Assembly: GCA_000729835.1 (NCBI GenBank)
Contig: JFHB01000234.1
Span: 1 to 45,054 of the forward strand
From: Atkinsonella hypoxylon
Lineage: Eukaryota; Ascomycota; Sordariomycetes; Hypocreales; Clavicipitaceae
DNA: 45,054 nt
Direction of reading: 5' to 3'
Part shown: positions 41,938 through 45,054 of the stretch, one piece after another
Numbering within the stretch: position 1 is the first letter of the stretch
How the letters are laid out: the number at the start of each line of letters is the position of its first letter
The notes under the pieces: generated by a model
What the model saw: only the letters and a program-made list of their open reading frames with translations
Databases searched by the model: none
Told to the model about the DNA's origin: nothing
Translations under genes and position numbers: made by a program

Positions 41938-41973
41938 GGGCAGGACGGGCAGGACGGGCAGAACGGGCAGGAC
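41938..41973 (+). repeat. 9-bp tandem repeat GGGCAGGAC, four units
   Basis: GGGCAGGAC at 41938, 41947 and 41965, with one variant (GGGCAGAAC) at 41956. Confidence 0.95.
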
Positions 41974-42175
41974 ATGAAGGTGGGACCCCGCCCTGGTCGA
42001 TCCATGTCGACTCTGGGCCACCCCCGGCCGATTTGATTATATTTTCGCTGTGTTTTTTTTCTCTTGGCTATTACCAGAAATGCTCTACGCTTGAACCGAT
42101 CGATATTTGCGTGCGACACCTGATGGACATCCACTAGCATCGTGGCGAGGTAGGTACGGCCACCATGGCACCATG

Positions 42176-42792
42176 ACACCATAACTCCATGGCTCCGCGG
42201 CCACTACGGCTCTCGCGCCCAGGCTGGCTGCTCTTACATGGGCACCAAACCACCAGACCCCAGGAAGCTACACGCCCAGCTCTACGCACGCACACCCCAC
42301 CCGTCTGCCTGTCCTCTTGTCCTTCTCCACGCCCTTTTGACACCACGCCATCTCATGCCATCCCACGCCATCTATACATACATATTCTGCCCTCATCCTC
42401 CTTCAGTGTTTCTCTCCGTTCTCGCTTCAAGTTTGTTCTTCTTCTTACCCCGTCCCGGTCTTCAACCTTGCCTGCTTCATCTTGAGCGTGACGCTGTCGG
42501 CCCATCGTGCTCACACACTTAGGCCTCTGGACTAAAACGCATTGAACTCTTTGCTGCACTTTCCACTTGCTCCCACTGCACTGCTCAACCGGGCCCGCTT
42601 TCGCTCGACTTGACTCACGATTTCGTTTCGACATCGGCCCCCCCCACTACGTCAGTCCTGTAACAGTCATATTACGTTCTCGACGGGCTCGGGTTGATAA
42701 AAGCGACGTTCCCAATTCTTGACGAACAGCTTTTGTCTCCGTCCCACCAAACCTCCAGATCTAAACACATCGACCAAGCACAATCAGCTACA
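42176..42792 (+). promoter_or_regulatory. Promoter and leader of the ECL1-like gene
   Basis: From about 42280 the plus strand is strongly pyrimidine-rich (CTTCTCC, CCTCATCCTCCTTC, TTGTTCTTCTTCTTACC). Repeated CACGCCATC/CATGCCATC units lie at 42342-42370, ahead of TATACATA at 42373-42380. The pyrimidine-rich DNA extends to within about 200 bp of the start codon, so a long leader is likely. In-frame stops upstream of the ATG at 42793 are absent for about 30 codons, but no other ATG lies in that frame. Confidence 0.45.
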
Positions 42793-43299
42793 ATGGCTTT
42801 CAACCTCTGGGCACACCAATTCTGCCTTTCTTGCGACAAGCAGGTGCAATCAGACGGCGCGGCATACTGCTCCGAGTCCTGCAGACTGGCGGATCAGGAG
42901 AAGAGCTCAACACCCAGCTCGCAAGCTAGTTCACCGGGCTTTGCTCCCTCTGGATACCCTTGGTCATCTGGTCCTTCACCATCAACGACCTCAACCTTAT
43001 CGAGGCCCAAATTCTACCTCTCTCCCGCCTATGACTTCAGCAATGCTCAGCCTTATGGGGTTGGCCCCATTCGAAGTCAATCTCTGAGCAGCAGCTACAC
43101 CGCCGCTTCCATGACCGAGTCTCCGACCTCCATCTTTACTCGCAACCTCAGCCCATCAAGCTCGCACAGCAGCCTCTGTTCCATGCAGAGCACGTCAACG
43201 ACAGGCGAATCCAACCAGCTCTCAGACATTGCGAAACAAGAGCTGAAGGCGTATGCCATCTCTTTTGAGCATGTTAGACTGCAACGACGATCATATTAA
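42793..43299 (+). CDS. ecl1: Ecl1-family lifespan regulatory factor
   Basis: Single exon, 168 residues, starting MAFNLWAHQFCLSCDKQ. The N-terminal signature is the Ecl1-type zinc-binding motif: C11-x2-C14 and C26-x3-C30 in FCLSCDKQ...AYCSESCRLADQE. The rest is Ser/Pro/Thr-rich and probably disordered (TSTLSRPKFYLSPAYDF, SLSSSYTAASMTES, SPSSSHSSLCSM), ending in a short predicted helix (IAKQELKAYAISFEHVRLQR). In fission yeast, Ecl1 family proteins extend chronological lifespan when overproduced and respond to nutrient and zinc limitation; fungal homologues share the four-cysteine motif and the serine-rich tail. The ATG follows a long pyrimidine-rich leader. Function in this organism is inferred from family only. 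Confidence 0.88.
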   Translation: MAFNLWAHQFCLSCDKQVQSDGAAYCSESCRLADQEKSSTPSSQASSPGFAPSGYPWSSGPSPSTTSTLSRPKFYLSPAYDFSNAQPYGVGPIRSQSLSSSYTAASMTESPTSIFTRNLSPSSSHSSLCSMQSTSTTGESNQLSDIAKQELKAYAISFEHVRLQRRSY

Positions 43300-45054
43300 G
43301 CCATCTACAATAAACACTACCACCATCACACCTACACGAATGCATCACCCTCTTCACTCAATTGACGACTTTTTTTGCTCTCTCATCACGAAGCTCAGCT
43401 CAATCACACATTTTTTCACGCTGTACGACTCGGCAGTAGCGAGGTGGGACCCCGCCCATTTCCAGGCTACTCTCGACCACATTTATTTCCGTTTTCTTTG
43501 TATCAACAACGGCATGTTATGGAGCGGTGCATATACCACCAAAAAAACAAAAACAAAATTGTTTCTGTACCTTTTATTGATTTATTTTCCCTTGTCTCTT
43601 TAGTGCCGTCTCATCAATATGTCTGCTGGGATCATAGGACAGCGAGACATGGCGGCCCATGTGAGGTATTCTGTGAGGTATTCTGTATTACACATGAGAC
43701 TGGAGTTGGTGTCACACAAACTTTCTACTACTACTACATTAGCATGGCATAGGGACATTTTGGGCTCGATTGGGAATATCATGATACTTGAATCGGCGGA
43801 CATGGTGTCCGATTAGGGACAAAAAAAAAATGGGGGGGGGGGGTCTGGCACAGCACTGGAATTTGGAATTTTGTTACAAAGACTGCGAGGCGTAACCGGC
43901 TGACCAAGGGATGAAACCATTGGTCGACAGGCCTGTTGTTGAACCGGGCTTTTTCTTTGAAAGAGTCAGCAGCAATATGTCCCAGATAATGGGCATCGGC
44001 ATAGGACTGCCCATCAGAAAGACGATGGCAAGACTTCATGGATAGGCACCAAACAAAGCTTGACCCAGAGATGGGCGGCTCTGATCAATACTACTATCCC
44101 CGAAGCAGGCAAACAAAATTAGCTCTCTTGACTATTATCCGTGACTGTAAGTCCACATGGCTGCTGAGCTTGGGCCAAGCCCAGCGAGAGATGCCACGTT
44201 TTGGTGAAAGTGTGACGAAACATACGAAACATACTACAACGGCTTGATAGGACTAGCGGTTGGGCAGGGGCAACAGCTGACACAAGCGTCCAAATGCAAA
44301 CCTAGACTAGATGCCATTCGCTAGTTGGTGATTGTCCTGCATTCACGACGAAGCAAAGTAATCCCTTTCACAGTGTTGAAGCAGCCAGCTGGTCACTTGC
44401 AGGGATGAATACTAATCGGTAGCAGGTGACGATACTGTTACTCGTTGTCCCAGACAAATTTGTGTGGGCTGGTAGTTATATCAGTATTACAAGTGACAGA
44501 TTATGATATCTTTTTTTTTTTTTTTGCACTGTTTACAAGGATTAACCAATCCTCAACAAACAGTGGATCGCGCGACCAGCTTGCTCCCTTGCCACCGCTC
44601 AAGGGATACGACACAGTATCCAGAATAACCACGACATTAACTACGGCAGTGCCCGGTGGAGAGCCACTCCAATAACGCTAGGAAGGACAAATTCAGCTCA
44701 ACAAGACAACACGAATCGCATCGGCACCGGCAGCTGAAAGGGGGGTTCAATGGAAAAACATTTTTTTTTTTTTCTCCCCTTCGTTTTACTTTTTTCCAAC
44801 GGCCAGGCACGAATTCCAGGTGGGAAACCTTAAAATCCAGGTACTAGTTGGCGAGTGTAGCGCGGCCACGTCGGCATCATCCGTTACGCTAGTGTTTTTT
44901 TCGAAAGAAAAAAAAAAGGGTAAGGGAGTCTGCGTGAGGACGCTCGCGGACTCAGTATCCTTTTTTTTTTTTTTTTTTCCCTATATTGGATTCGCATAGC
45001 TGAGTCAATGGCATGATGACGATCGCTCTTTTGTTCCAAGAGGGCTCTTTTTTT
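43300..45054. other. 3' flank of ECL1-like gene and homopolymer-rich end
   Basis: No gene is supportable. A duplicated 13-bp unit GTGAGGTATTCTG lies at 43661-43686, a G13 run near 43832-43844, and long T tracts at 44511-44525 (15), 44761-44773 (13) and 44961-44978 (18), with an A11-type tract around 44907-44917. The sequence ends inside another T run. Confidence 0.5.

Larger units (their letters stand above)
40336..42175. other. Intergenic DNA dense in short tandem repeats
   Basis: No gene is supportable. Apart from the separately listed repeats there are two exact TACGGAGTA-type motifs (41216-41224, 41647-41655) and GAGAGGAAAG runs at 41529-41575. A minus-strand 204-codon frame at 41294-41908 is composed of repeat-derived Phe runs and is not considered a gene. 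Confidence 0.45.

Noticed and set aside
40291..41973. Clustered direct repeats, considered as CRISPR-like
   Set aside because: Units are contiguous without unique spacers and the DNA is eukaryotic; these are minisatellites.

Overview
The window is nuclear DNA of a filamentous ascomycete, most likely a Sordariomycete and plausibly in Hypocreales. The basis is short 60-90 nt spliceosomal introns with GTAAGT-type donors and CTAAC-like branch points, pyrimidine-rich promoters, and gene families restricted to or typical of Pezizomycotina (CFEM surface protein, CAP20/MPL1-type perilipin, fungal aquaglyceroporin with a long N-terminus). I reconstructed nine confident protein-coding genes, six of them spliced, and saw no rRNA, tRNA, CRISPR array, intact transposon or biosynthetic gene cluster.

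Layout: a GPI-anchored CFEM protein (1029-2090, +); a perilipin (4786-5405, -); a long gene-poor block (about 5.4-14.2 kb) holding at most a tiny spliced ORF (9274-9508) and promoter-like or G-rich patches; then a compact block from 14.3 to 31.1 kb with a DENN-domain protein (+), the box C/D snoRNP factor Bcd1 (+), exocyst Sec6 (+), endocytic scaffold Ede1 (-), glutathione reductase (+) and an aquaglyceroporin (-); a second gene-poor block (about 31.1-42.8 kb) rich in homopolymers and short tandem repeats; an Ecl1-type lifespan factor (42793-43299, +); and a repeat-rich non-coding end.

Four genes of the compact block concern membrane traffic or a likely endocytic cargo: DENN (Rab GEF family), Sec6 (exocytosis), Ede1 (endocytic site initiation) and an aquaglyceroporin whose N-tail carries an NPFxD-type endocytosis signal. 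Ede1 and GLR1 are divergent over a 735-bp intergenic region; Sec6/Ede1 and GLR1/aquaporin are convergent pairs.

No obviously new multi-gene system is visible. The most noteworthy observations are an aquaglyceroporin lacking the arginine of the second NPA box, an in-frame stop-free intron inside the DENN domain, a glutathione reductase with two in-frame starts that fit dual targeting, and a 9-mer (TACGGAGTA) strongly over-represented in the gene-poor DNA.
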